Below are positions 17,915 through 26,584 of a stretch of DNA of 64,000 bases, piece after piece. Origin of the DNA: Roseiarcus sp963770275 (GTDB lineage: Bacteria; Pseudomonadota; Alphaproteobacteria; Rhizobiales; Beijerinckiaceae). Position 1 is the first letter of the stretch. The number at the start of each line of letters is the position of its first letter. The position numbers and the translations under genes are program-made. The DNA is taken from contig CAVYPD010000013.1 of assembly GCA_963770275.1 (NCBI GenBank), positions 1 through 64,000 on the forward strand, in the 5' to 3' direction. The notes below the pieces were generated by a model, which was not told where the DNA came from, made no database searches, and saw only the letters and a program-made list of their open reading frames with translations.

Positions 17915-18310
17915 ATGGCGAAAGCGATCCACACGATGATCCGCGTGCTGGACGAGGCGCGGTCGCTCGCTTTCTACAAAAAAGCTTTCGAACTCGATAT
18001 CGCCGATCGCCTCGACTTCCCCGACTTCACGCTCGTCTATCTTTCGAATTCCGAGGCGCCACACGAAGTCGAGCTCACGATCAACAAGGATCGCACCGAG
18101 CCTTACAATCTTGGCGACGGCTACGGCCATGTCGCCTTCGTGGTCGAGGATCTCGACGCGGAGCACCGTCGTTTCGAGGCCGAGGGCCTCAAGCCGCGCA
18201 AGATCGTCGAGTTCAATAAGGACGGAAAGCAGATCGCGCGCTTTTTCTTCGTCGAAGATCCGGATGGCTACAAGATCGAAGTGCTGCAGAAGCGCGGCCG
18301 CTTCCGGTAG
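17915..18310 (+). CDS. VOC-family protein, lactoylglutathione lyase-like
   Basis: A 131-residue vicinal-oxygen-chelate protein of the glyoxalase I fold: two beta-alpha-beta-beta-beta modules, with candidate metal ligands His6 (AIHTMIRVLD), the glutamate in EVELTINKD, His in YGHVAFVV and Glu in YKIEVLQK. The spacing matches GloA, which converts the hemithioacetal of methylglyoxal and glutathione to S-lactoylglutathione. Bacterial GloA proteins are of this length. Fifty bases separate it from the Tat-signal gene downstream. Confidence 0.82.
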   Translation: MAKAIHTMIRVLDEARSLAFYKKAFELDIADRLDFPDFTLVYLSNSEAPHEVELTINKDRTEPYNLGDGYGHVAFVVEDLDAEHRRFEAEGLKPRKIVEFNKDGKQIARFFFVEDPDGYKIEVLQKRGRFR

Positions 18311-18358
18311 CGGCCGCGGCCAACACATCTTGCACAAAAAAGCCAGGAGGAGACACCC

Positions 18359-18901
18359 ATGACAGCAACCGAAGGCACCCTAGCGCGGGGCCTCTCCAGA
18401 CGTGGATTCCTGCAACGATCCGCGAGCGGTTTCGCAGCCGCGATCGCGATCACATCGACCGGCGCCCTGCTCAATGTTTCCGAAGCCTGGGCTCTCGACG
18501 TCAAGGGCCTGAAGCCCGAGACGATGAAGACCCTGATCCTCGTTGCGCGCGACATTTACCCGCATGACAAGGTCGCCGACCGCTACTACGCGATCGCGAT
18601 GAAAGGATACGACGACAAGGCCGCGGGCAACCCCGCGATGAAAGCCGAGATCGAGGGCTTCGTCGCCGCGCTCGACGGAGCCGCGGGCGAGGGAGGCTAT
18701 GTCGGTCGCCCCTGGGAAGCCGACCGAGTCGCGCTCCTCAGGAACCAGAGCGCGGATCCGATGTTCGAGACGATACGCTCGGGCCTCGTCGTGTCGCTCT
18801 ACAACCAGAAAGAGATCTGGCCGATCTTCGGATACGAGGGCGAGTCCTTCTCCAAGGGTGGATACATCGAGCGCGGCTTCGACGACATCAGCTGGCTCTG
18901 A
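18359..18901 (+). CDS. Tat-exported small subunit, gluconate 2-dehydrogenase subunit 3-like
   Basis: A 180-residue protein with a twin-arginine signal (LSRRGFLQRSASG, cleavage near AWA-LDV) and a helical domain related to the gamma subunit of membrane-bound gluconate/fructose/sorbitol dehydrogenases. That subunit helps export and stabilise the flavoprotein subunit, which lacks its own signal. The GMC oxidoreductase follows 39 bases downstream, as expected. ATG 18359 has AGGAGGAGA just upstream. Confidence 0.75.
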   Translation: MTATEGTLARGLSRRGFLQRSASGFAAAIAITSTGALLNVSEAWALDVKGLKPETMKTLILVARDIYPHDKVADRYYAIAMKGYDDKAAGNPAMKAEIEGFVAALDGAAGEGGYVGRPWEADRVALLRNQSADPMFETIRSGLVVSLYNQKEIWPIFGYEGESFSKGGYIERGFDDISWL

Positions 18902-18940
18902 CACCCACAACAAAAGCCCCATTCACGCGAGGAAACGAAC

Positions 18941-20509
18941 ATGGCAGCGAAATTCGATCAGACCGACGACAGCGTCGTCGTCATCGTAGGATCGGGCGCG
19001 GGCGGCGGGACGCTTGGCAACGAACTGGCGCAAAAGGGCGTCAAAGTCGTCGTGCTCGAAGCGGGCAAGCGCCTGGACTTCTCGGATTTCATCAATGACG
19101 AGTGGCCGAGCTTCACCCAGCTCGCGTGGACGGATATGCGGACGACCTCCGGCAGCTGGCGGGTTCACAAGAACTTCCCCAACCTGCCGGCCTGGATCGT
19201 CAAGTCCGTCGGCGGAACGACAACCCATTGGGCGGGCGCGTCTCTTCGCTTTCAGGAGCACGAGTTTAAGGAGGCGTCGACCTACGGGCACGTCCCGGGC
19301 GCCAATCTTCTCGACTGGCCGATCACCCTCGCCGATCTTGAGCCTTATTACGCCAAGGCCGAGGACAAGATGCGCGTTACTCGTACGGGCGACCGCCCTG
19401 GCTTGCCGGGCAGCAACAATTTCAAAGTCTTTGAGGCCGGCGCGAAGAAGCTTGGTTACAAAGAGGTCCACACTGGCCGGATGGCGATCAACTCCACGCC
19501 CGGCGACGGCCGCGTCGCCTGCCACCAAACCGGCTTCTGCTTCCAGGGCTGCAAGTGGGGGGCGAAGTGGTCCACACTCTACACTGAGATCCCGAAGGGC
19601 GAGGCGACCGGCAACATGGAGGTTCGCCCGGATTCTCATGTCGCGCAGATCGAACACGATTCCTCCGGCAAGGTGACCGGCGTCACCTATTTCGACGCGG
19701 ACGGCAAACTGCAGCGGCAGAAGGCGCGCATCGTCGCGGTTGCGGGCAATTCGCTCGAAAGCCCGCGCCTTCTGCTCAACTCGGCTTCATCGCAATTTCC
19801 GGACGGGCTCGCCAATTCCTCGGGCCAAGTCGGCCGCAACTACATGCGGCACACGACGGGGTCGGTCTACGCCATCTTTGAGCAGCCGGTGCACATGTAT
19901 CGGGGCACGACGATGGCCGGCATCATGCGGGACGAAGCGCGAAACGATCCGAGCCGCGGCTTCGTCGGCGGCTACGAGTTGGAGACGCTCTCGCTCGGCC
20001 TGCCCTTCATGGCCGCCTTCCTCAATCCCGGCGCTTGGGGCCGTGAGTTCACCACAGCGCTCGACGGCTATTCGAATATGGCCGGGATGTGGATCGTCGG
20101 CGAGGACATGCCGCAGGAAACAAACCGGATCACGCTCAGCGACCAGAAGGACAAATGGGGCTTGCCGGTCGTGGACGTGCATTTCGACGACCACCCGAAT
20201 GACATCGCGATGCGGAACCATGCCTTTGGGCAAGGCAAGGCGATGTACGAGGCAGCTGGCGCGACGCGCACCTTCCCCACGCCGCCCTATCCCTCGACGC
20301 ACAACCTCGGCACCAACCGGATGAGCGCCAATGCTCGCGATGGCGTGGTGAACAGTCATGGCCAGACGCACGACATCAAGAACCTGTTCGTATCGGACGG
20401 CAGTCAATTCACGACAGGCGGGGCCGAGAACCCCACGCTCACGATCGTGACGCTGGCGATCCGGCAGGCCGACTACATCGCCGACCAGATGAAGTCGAAC
20501 ACGATCTGA
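18941..20509 (+). CDS. GMC-family FAD oxidoreductase (large subunit of a periplasmic dehydrogenase)
   Basis: A 522-residue flavoprotein with the FAD-binding Rossmann motif VIVGSGAGGGTLGNELA at residues 13-29 followed by VVVLEAG, a GGTTTHWAG segment, and the C-terminal GMC_oxred_C domain with STHNLGTNRMS and FVSDGSQFTTGGAENPTLTI. The His and Asn of those last motifs are the usual catalytic pair. It has no signal peptide and is likely exported by Tat with the small subunit upstream. Related enzymes oxidise gluconate, fructose, sorbitol or other polyols and pass electrons to a cytochrome c subunit. No cytochrome gene follows, so the electron acceptor is unclear. Confidence 0.85.
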   Translation: MAAKFDQTDDSVVVIVGSGAGGGTLGNELAQKGVKVVVLEAGKRLDFSDFINDEWPSFTQLAWTDMRTTSGSWRVHKNFPNLPAWIVKSVGGTTTHWAGASLRFQEHEFKEASTYGHVPGANLLDWPITLADLEPYYAKAEDKMRVTRTGDRPGLPGSNNFKVFEAGAKKLGYKEVHTGRMAINSTPGDGRVACHQTGFCFQGCKWGAKWSTLYTEIPKGEATGNMEVRPDSHVAQIEHDSSGKVTGVTYFDADGKLQRQKARIVAVAGNSLESPRLLLNSASSQFPDGLANSSGQVGRNYMRHTTGSVYAIFEQPVHMYRGTTMAGIMRDEARNDPSRGFVGGYELETLSLGLPFMAAFLNPGAWGREFTTALDGYSNMAGMWIVGEDMPQETNRITLSDQKDKWGLPVVDVHFDDHPNDIAMRNHAFGQGKAMYEAAGATRTFPTPPYPSTHNLGTNRMSANARDGVVNSHGQTHDIKNLFVSDGSQFTTGGAENPTLTIVTLAIRQADYIADQMKSNTI

Positions 20510-20835
20510 GACGGGATGATCTGAAGTAGCGACTGCGCGGCTGGCGGCGCCGTGCAGCCCTTGCCTGTCGGACGAGCGAGCTGTCGTGTCGCGGGGACGA
20601 CTTCGCTTCCACCTCTGCCCCGCTTGGCCACGCCAAGACCCGCCCAAGCCGCCTGTCGAAGATCGCTAGAGCGGCCCGTGAGCACGGGCGTTTCGCCGTG
20701 CAGCCGCACTACGTCACATCCGCTTGACACTTGATAGGGCGCGCCCAGCGCCATCCTTTCCGTGCCCACTTGCGATCCGCGCGACCGCGAGCCCATGCTA
20801 ATCTCGCCTCCCGAACCCGTTGCAAGGAACACCTG
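20510..20835. other. Non-coding gap between the GMC and HAD genes
   Basis: No gene is supported. A TTGACA box near 20724 could be a -35 element, but no matching -10 element is visible at the proper distance. No cytochrome c (CXXCH) coding stretch was found. Confidence 0.4.
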
Positions 20836-21435
20836 ATGATCGTCGTCTTTGACATTGGCAACGTTCTGGTGCGCTGGGATCGACGCTATCTCTACCGGAA
20901 GGTTTTCGACGACGAGGAGCGTATGGATCGCTTTCTTTCAACTGCGCTTGGGATGGACTTTGTTTCGCACACGGACATCACCGAAGACTTCGCCGCCGCG
21001 GTCGCCGAGCGAGCCAAAAGTTTTCCCGAATTCGCCAAGGAAATACGCATGTTCCACGAGCGCTGGATTGAGACGCTTGGCGAACCGATCGAGGAAAACG
21101 TCGCGCTGCTCCGCCGATTGCGCGCGGCCGGCAAGCCGGTCTACGCGCTCAGCAATTTCGCTCATGAGACCTTCGCGCTCGCGGAGGGCAAACACGATTT
21201 CCTGAGCGAGTTCGACGACCGCGTCATTTCGGGCCACGTCGGCGTCGTCAAGCCGGACGCGGGCATCTATGAAATCCTGTTCAAGCGCGCCGGGCGGCGG
21301 CCAGGCGAACTCCTGTTCATCGACGACTCGCCCGCCAATGTGCACGCTTCCGAAGCGCTCGGCATGCCGGCGATCCACTTTGGCCCTGGCGTCGATCTGG
21401 AGAAGGAGCTCGTTGCCCGCGGCGCCCTGCCCTGA
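20836..21435 (+). CDS. HAD-family hydrolase (haloacid dehalogenase-like phosphatase)
   Basis: A 199-residue HAD subfamily IA protein. Motif I is VVFDIGNVLVRWD with the nucleophile Asp5; motif II is YALSNF (serine); the motif III lysine is in VVKPDAGIYE; motif IV is LFIDDSPANV with two aspartates. The cap region is helical. ATG 20836 follows AAGGAAC by eight bases and removes an unsupported 35-residue leader. Substrates of this group are sugar phosphates, nucleotides or haloacids and cannot be told from sequence. It converges with the membrane-protein gene downstream. Confidence 0.85.
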   Translation: MIVVFDIGNVLVRWDRRYLYRKVFDDEERMDRFLSTALGMDFVSHTDITEDFAAAVAERAKSFPEFAKEIRMFHERWIETLGEPIEENVALLRRLRAAGKPVYALSNFAHETFALAEGKHDFLSEFDDRVISGHVGVVKPDAGIYEILFKRAGRRPGELLFIDDSPANVHASEALGMPAIHFGPGVDLEKELVARGALP

Positions 21436-21456
21436 AGGCGTCGGAAGCGCTTTAGG

Positions 21457-21488
21457 GGCGCGCGCACGCGCCACAGCGGCCGTGGCGC
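21457..21488. terminator. GC-rich hairpins between convergent genes
   Basis: Two overlapping stems are possible: GGCGCG/CGCGCC at 21457-21472 and GCGCCAC/GTGGCGC at 21468-21488. They lie in the 84-base gap between two convergent stop codons, where a bidirectional terminator is expected. No T run is present. Confidence 0.4.
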
Positions 21489-21519
21489 CTCGAGCCTCGG
21501 CTTCTCCTGTCGCGCGCCG

Positions 21520-23002
21520 TCATTCCTCCCCCAGCCCCTTCGGCCCGAGCGCCGTGTCCCGCACATGGACGACGGCGGTTGCGTCGGCATAGAGGCGCCG
21601 CCAACCGGGCTCCCGGTCGAGGGTGGCGACGATCCGGTTGTCCGGAGCAAAGAGGGTCCAGGCAATGTCGTAGCGCTTGAGCGCGTCCTCGACAGCTTCA
21701 CGGTCGCCGCTCCGTAGCTTGTCATAGAGGCTCAACATGCCATCGCCATAAAGCTCCACCCGGGCGTCGATGAACGGCCGCACATGCTCAAAGATGAGAA
21801 AGCCGCCGAAGGCATAGTCGTTCAGCACAGCCTTCCGTCTCAATTCCCCGCGGGACGGCGCTCAAAGCCGAGATCGGCGCGCTCGCGCCGTCGGTCTGCT
21901 CGATCGGCATCATGAGCCTGAAGACGCCGATCGCCATCACTGCCGCGGCTGTCGTCGGCAGCGCGATTCGGGCGACCCGCCACCATTCTTGGCCGGCGCT
22001 CCCGGCGCCGATCGCCGCGGCGATCGGGCGCGCCAGCAGCATCGGCGCGAGGATCCCGAGCAACACCTGATGGCGCGAATGCTGTAGCGCCATCGCCACC
22101 AGCGCGATCAGCAGCATGGCGCGGATCGGCGGCATGGCGAATGGCCGGGTCAGCGTGAGGCCGAGCAGCGTCAGCAGCGCCAGCTCCATTGTTCCGATAT
22201 GGCTGAAGTCCTGCGGCCGCCATTCGCTGATGCGCGACAGGTTCTCGACCGACATCAGGCGGAACGGAAGGAGGAACGCGTCGACCCCATACGGATTGAG
22301 AAGCGCAGCGGCGAGCGCGGCGAGCGCGAACGTCGCCCATGCGCGCGCGGCTGGGAGACGCGCCCCGACTGGCGCCTCGGTCACCGCCTCAAGCGCGAAG
22401 GGCCCGATCAGCATGAGGCCGAAGATGAACCCGCCGTGCATATTCACCCATGCAGTCATGAGCGCAGCGAGCCCAAGCGGCGGCGCGCGGCCGCGATTGC
22501 GCGCCGCGATAAGCCCGGCGCCCCAGGCGGCCACGAGCGGGAGCGCCAGAACATGGGGCCGCGCGAGCAGGTTCGCCGTCACAAGCGAAAGGCCGATTGC
22601 GACGGTCGCGATGAGGGGGGCGCCGCGAAGTTCACGCGCCGCGCTCAATCCGACGATCAGCGCCGCGACCGCAACGGCGGCGCCAGTCAGCAAGACGACA
22701 CCACTCCACCCGCCCAAGCGAAAGGCGAGCGACAGCAGAACTTCCGACAGCCATTCGTGTGCGGTCCACGGCTCTCCCGCCATTGAATGGCTGAATGGAT
22801 CGACGTGCGGCGCGCTCCCATGAGCGATGATCCACTCTCCCGTCGCCAGATGCGACCACGTGTCGCCGTCGCCAAGCACGTGAGGTGAGAAGGCGGCGAG
22901 CGTGAACAGAAAGAGTGAGATTGCAGCGAGGCCTAGCCCGGCAAGCCGGGTTTCGGACAACTCGTTGCTCGCGGATCGGACGAACGGCGAGGCGAAGGAC
23001 AT
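21520..23002 (-). CDS. Polytopic membrane protein, glycosyltransferase-like (GT-C type architecture), frameshifted
   Basis: The first 380 or so residues hold about ten hydrophobic segments with an early acidic loop (HVLGDGDTWSHLATGEWIIA) and a conserved HEWLSEVLL, an arrangement seen in GT-C-fold membrane glycosyltransferases and related DUF families. Near 21851, after SALSAVPR, one surplus G breaks the frame. The other frame continues ELRRKAVLNDYAFGGFLIF, then a soluble C-terminal domain (FIDARVELYGDGMLSLYDKL) to the stop at 21520. The repaired length is about 493 residues. A role in envelope polysaccharide or glycolipid synthesis is only a structural guess. Confidence 0.6.
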
Positions 23003-23068
23003 CGCCGGAGCCTGCCAGACTCGCGATAATTCTGCGTTAAATCGAGGACGTTGGCTGCATGACGCGCG

Positions 23069-24073
23069 TCAGGCGTACAGCCCCGGCTTGTCGCGCAGCT
23101 TGATCGGCTCCCGTGCGCCGCTCTCGAGCGCTCTGACGCCAGCGAGCGTGGCCGCGGTCGCGACATAGCCGTCCCACGCGCTCGGGCCTGCGGCGCCACC
23201 CTTGGCGGCCGCGCTAATCCAGGCGCGGAATTCGGCGTTGAAGGCTGGGTCGAACCGTTCCGGCCAGTCGGCGAACACGCGCCCCGAAAAGGCCCCGTTC
23301 GTCTTGAGAACGACGTCGTTTTGCTCGGCGAGGCTCACCGTCCCGGTTTCGCCGATCACCTCGCCGCGTATGTCGTATCCATAGGCGATGTGAACGGAGG
23401 TCTCGATCGTCACCAGCGCGCCTGAGCGCATATCCATCAGCGTGAACAACGGGTCGGCGACCCCGCCGGCGCGGCTGTTCCCGCGCGGCGCTTTAACCGC
23501 GATCGCGACAGGCTCGTCGTCAAGCACGAACCTTGCGATGTCGATGTCGTGCACCGCCGTATCGGTGATCGCCATCATCGCCTTGAAATGGCCGGGGGAA
23601 AAAGCGTTGCGATGGACGCTGTGAAACATCAGCGGCGCTCCGATCGCGCCTGTCTGGATCGTCTCCTTCATTGCGCGATATTGCGTATCGAAACGGCGCA
23701 TGAATCCGATTTGGACGAGCCGTCTGCCGAAAGCCGCCTCGGCGTCAAGGATCGCCGAGCAATCCGCTTCGGTCGTCGCCATCGGCTTCTCGCAGAAGAC
23801 CGGTTTGCCAGCCCGGATCGCTGCGATCACATACGCTGCGTGCGTATCGCCCCACGATGTGACGATAACCGCATCAACCTCCTTCGCCGCGATCAGTTCT
23901 TCGCCGGTCGGGTAAGCCTTGGCCTCAGAAATCCTTGCCGCAACGTCATCCGTCCGGGCGGCGTCGGCGTCGCTCACCGCGACAACTCGGGCGCCTGCGA
24001 GCGTCTCGGTTAGCCGGCGAATGTGTTCCTGCCCGATCTTTCCAACCCCGACGACGCCGACGTTCAGTGTCAT
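23069..24073 (-). CDS. Gfo/Idh/MocA-family oxidoreductase (inositol 2-dehydrogenase-like)
   Basis: From ATG 24073 there are 334 residues. The N-terminal NAD(P)-binding motif is VGVVGVGKIGQEHI; EKPMATTEAD carries the family's conserved EKP lysine; the C-terminal alpha/beta domain has MRRFDTQYRAMK and the HDIDIARF motif with the catalytic histidine. These fit myo-inositol 2-dehydrogenase (IolG) and close relatives. A longer form to 24349 would overlap the preceding gene and add 92 unrelated residues, so it is rejected. The start lies 28 bases downstream of the GGT stop codon on the same strand. Confidence 0.82.
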   Translation of the reverse strand: MTLNVGVVGVGKIGQEHIRRLTETLAGARVVAVSDADAARTDDVAARISEAKAYPTGEELIAAKEVDAVIVTSWGDTHAAYVIAAIRAGKPVFCEKPMATTEADCSAILDAEAAFGRRLVQIGFMRRFDTQYRAMKETIQTGAIGAPLMFHSVHRNAFSPGHFKAMMAITDTAVHDIDIARFVLDDEPVAIAVKAPRGNSRAGGVADPLFTLMDMRSGALVTIETSVHIAYGYDIRGEVIGETGTVSLAEQNDVVLKTNGAFSGRVFADWPERFDPAFNAEFRAWISAAAKGGAAGPSAWDGYVATAATLAGVRALESGAREPIKLRDKPGLYA

Positions 24074-24101
24074 GAATCTGCTTCCTCCGGGCGTTCGCCG
24101 C

Positions 24102-25817
24102 TCAATACCCGACCGCCAGTGTTCCCCTTTGGCGCAAATCCGACGCGCCCTCAAGCGCACCGTCTGGAGTCCGCACGATTGTGTTTGCGGAACCCATGGC
24201 GTCGCGGAGAACGACTTTATGTCCCATTGTCTCAAGCAGGCGGATGGTGTCGGGCGACAAGCCCCGCTCGATGCGCAATTCGTCCGGCCAAAGCTGATCA
24301 TGCGCGCGCGGCGCGTTCTCTGCTTCGGCGACGTTGAGGCCGTGATCAATCACATTCAGAATGATCTGGAGCACTGTGGAGATGATCGTGGAGCCGCCGG
24401 GGCTGCCGGTCGCCATCAGCAGCTTGCCGTCCTTGAACACGAGCGTTGGACTCATGGATGAAAGCGGCCGCTTCGTGGGTCCGGGCGCATTGGCGTCGCC
24501 GCCCATGAGCCCATACGCATTGGCGGCGCCGGGCTTGGCGGCGAAGTCGTCAAGCTCATTGTTGAGCAACACGCCGGTTCCTTCCGCAACCAAGCCGGAC
24601 CCATAAGGAAGATTGAGCGTATAGGTGTTGGCGACCGCATTTCCGTCACCATCGACAATCGAGAAATGCGTCGTCTGATCGCTCTCATAGCGCTGGGGTT
24701 CGCCAGGCCGAATGTCGGCGGCGGGACGGGCCCGGTCGAGCTCAATCATCGACCGTAAATGCTCCGCGTACGGCTTGGAGGTAAGGCCGGCAAGCGGGAT
24801 CTTGATGAAATCGGGATCGCCGAGCCACGCTGCGCGATCCGCATAGGCTAGCTTTTCCGCTTCCGCCATTTCGTGCAGGGAGGCGGAGGAATTGAGACCT
24901 TGAGCCGCGAGGGGAAAACCCTCGAGAATGTTGAGGATCTCGATGATGTGCGCCCCTCCTGACGATGGCGGCGGCATCGAGACGACGGCATAACCGCGAT
25001 AAGTCCCGCGGACTGGCTCGCGCTCAACGGCGCGATAATTGGCGAGGTCGTCAATCGTCATTCGGCCGCCCCCCGCATTGACGGCTTCAACGATCTTCTG
25101 CGCCACCAGACCGGAGTAGAAACCCTCGGCGCCTTTAGCGGCGATCGTCTCGAGCGTTGCGGCGAGATCGTCGAGTGCGATGTGATCGCCCGTCTGCGGC
25201 ACGCTTCCGTCCTGCCGCAGATAGACCCGCGCCGATGAAGTGTGGCTGGCAAGCGCCTTCGCCGCCAGTGGCAAGGAATCGGCGACGTCGTCGGCGACGG
25301 TAAGCCCTTGTCGTGCGAGCGCGATCGCAGGCGCGATCAGATCAGCGAATGTGAATTTGCCGGACCCGTACTTGCCCCAGGCGAGCTCAAGGCCCGCAAC
25401 GGTCCCAGGCACCCCGATCGCGAGCCCGGAATAACGCGACTTGAATGGATCGGCCTTGCCATCGGCGTCGAGGAACACGTCTTTGGTCGTCGCGGCAGGC
25501 GCGGTTTCGCGGTAGTCGATCGCGATCGTTCGGTCGAGATCGGCGCGATAGAGCAACATAAAACCGCCGCCGCCGAGGTTGCCGGCGCGCGGGAGCGTGA
25601 CGGCGAGCGCGAAGCCGACCGCGACCGCCGCATCGATTGCGTTGCCGCCGCGTTTCAAGATGTCCAACCCGACGCGCGAGGCCGCGGCTTCCTGACTAAC
25701 GATCATCCCGTGTGTGGCCACGACCGGACGCGCCGTGGCGAGGGGCGAGATAAGCGGGTCAGCGATGGCCGGAGTAAAACAAAGAAGAGCGAGTGCGCCG
25801 AACTGGAAGGGTCTCAA
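24102..25817 (-). CDS. ggt: Gamma-glutamyltransferase
   Basis: Periplasmic enzyme that cleaves the gamma-glutamyl bond of glutathione and related compounds. The 571 residues start with a signal peptide (FGALALLCFTPAIADP). The large subunit has GGGGFMLLY and the carboxylate-binding DYRETAP; autoprocessing occurs before the conserved Thr382 in SDQTTHFSIVDGDG. The small subunit has PYGSGLVAEGTGVLLNNELDDF, the lid/loop region, and the oxyanion motif SSMSPTLVF followed by ATGSPGGSTI. All key residues are present. It probably supplies the cell with glutamate and cysteinylglycine. Confidence 0.93.
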   Translation of the reverse strand: MRPFQFGALALLCFTPAIADPLISPLATARPVVATHGMIVSQEAAASRVGLDILKRGGNAIDAAVAVGFALAVTLPRAGNLGGGGFMLLYRADLDRTIAIDYRETAPAATTKDVFLDADGKADPFKSRYSGLAIGVPGTVAGLELAWGKYGSGKFTFADLIAPAIALARQGLTVADDVADSLPLAAKALASHTSSARVYLRQDGSVPQTGDHIALDDLAATLETIAAKGAEGFYSGLVAQKIVEAVNAGGGRMTIDDLANYRAVEREPVRGTYRGYAVVSMPPPSSGGAHIIEILNILEGFPLAAQGLNSSASLHEMAEAEKLAYADRAAWLGDPDFIKIPLAGLTSKPYAEHLRSMIELDRARPAADIRPGEPQRYESDQTTHFSIVDGDGNAVANTYTLNLPYGSGLVAEGTGVLLNNELDDFAAKPGAANAYGLMGGDANAPGPTKRPLSSMSPTLVFKDGKLLMATGSPGGSTIISTVLQIILNVIDHGLNVAEAENAPRAHDQLWPDELRIERGLSPDTIRLLETMGHKVVLRDAMGSANTIVRTPDGALEGASDLRQRGTLAVGY

Positions 25818-25895
25818 AGCGTAGTTCTCACGATGTGGTCGATGCGATCATAAGGAATCGACCTGGCCTGCGTCGATTCTGTGTCGGCGGAGAGG

Positions 25896-26429
25896 CTACC
25901 CGATCACCATGACCGCGTGCCGCCCGAGACGTGGCGCGAGTTTGCGCATGTCGGCGGCCGAAATCGCGACGCAGCCGGCCGTAGGCGTAAGTCCAACACG
26001 CGCGAGATGGAAGAAGATCGCGCTGCCGCGCCCTTTGGCCCGCCGAGAGAAGTTCTGGTCAAGCACGAATGTCAGGTCATAGAGATGGTCCTCGCGCCAC
26101 ATGCGGTCGGTGCAGTCACGCGCTGGCAGGCGCACGGGCCGATTGTAGCGCGGGCTCGACGGGTCCTCGCACCAGCCCTGATCCCGCCGCAGAGGCTTGA
26201 GCGCCGCCCCTGCCGTCCTCAACCGAACACGGTCAGGCCGGTAGTAGCCCCACAAGAGCCGGAACCGCCCCGCTGGGGTGCCCTTGTCGCCCTCGCGTTT
26301 GATACGCACGATTCCCGCAGGCCCAAGCGCGCAGGCGATGCGGACCGGGCCAGCGGTCAGCCAGCCGCGAGCCCTGTTCCCTGCAAGTGGGCGCACGCGC
26401 AATTGTGAGAGACGACAGGACGAGGTCAT
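25896..26429 (-). CDS. L,D-transpeptidase (YkuD) family protein
   Basis: About 177 residues from ATG 26429. The YkuD catalytic motif is seen as FFHLARVGLTPTAGCVAIS: His, then 10 residues on, the S/T-x-GC-V/I nucleophile cysteine. The N-terminal part (VRPLAGNRARGWLTAG, KREGDKGTPAGRFRL) is typical of the short YkuD proteins that resemble YafK/ErfK. No signal peptide or membrane helix is evident, unlike the classical periplasmic members, so export is uncertain. The family forms 3-3 peptidoglycan cross-links or attaches lipoproteins. The longer start at 26552 adds an arginine-rich leader that I do not trust. Confidence 0.8.
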   Translation of the reverse strand: MTSSCRLSQLRVRPLAGNRARGWLTAGPVRIACALGPAGIVRIKREGDKGTPAGRFRLLWGYYRPDRVRLRTAGAALKPLRRDQGWCEDPSSPRYNRPVRLPARDCTDRMWREDHLYDLTFVLDQNFSRRAKGRGSAIFFHLARVGLTPTAGCVAISAADMRKLAPRLGRHAVMVIG

Positions 26430-26584
26430 TGCCGATTCAAGAGGCAGAAGAGCGATCGGAGCGTGAGACGTCAAGTCAAAGCGCGATTGATTTCTTCGCA
26501 AGCCGGGAGCGTGTGCGGCGCGTGTGTGGCGAGCTCGGCCTCGCCAGCTCACCGGACGAAAGCCCTTGAGATGTTATCGACGCT

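Noticed and set aside
20720..20760. TTGACA as a promoter for the HAD gene
   Set aside because: No -10-like hexamer at 16-18 bases, and the distance to the start is normal for many chance matches.
24074..24349. N-terminal 92-residue extension of the Gfo/Idh/MocA protein
   Set aside because: It overlaps the GGT gene, is arginine- and serine-rich, and precedes a normal family N-terminus (TLNVGVVGVGKIG).
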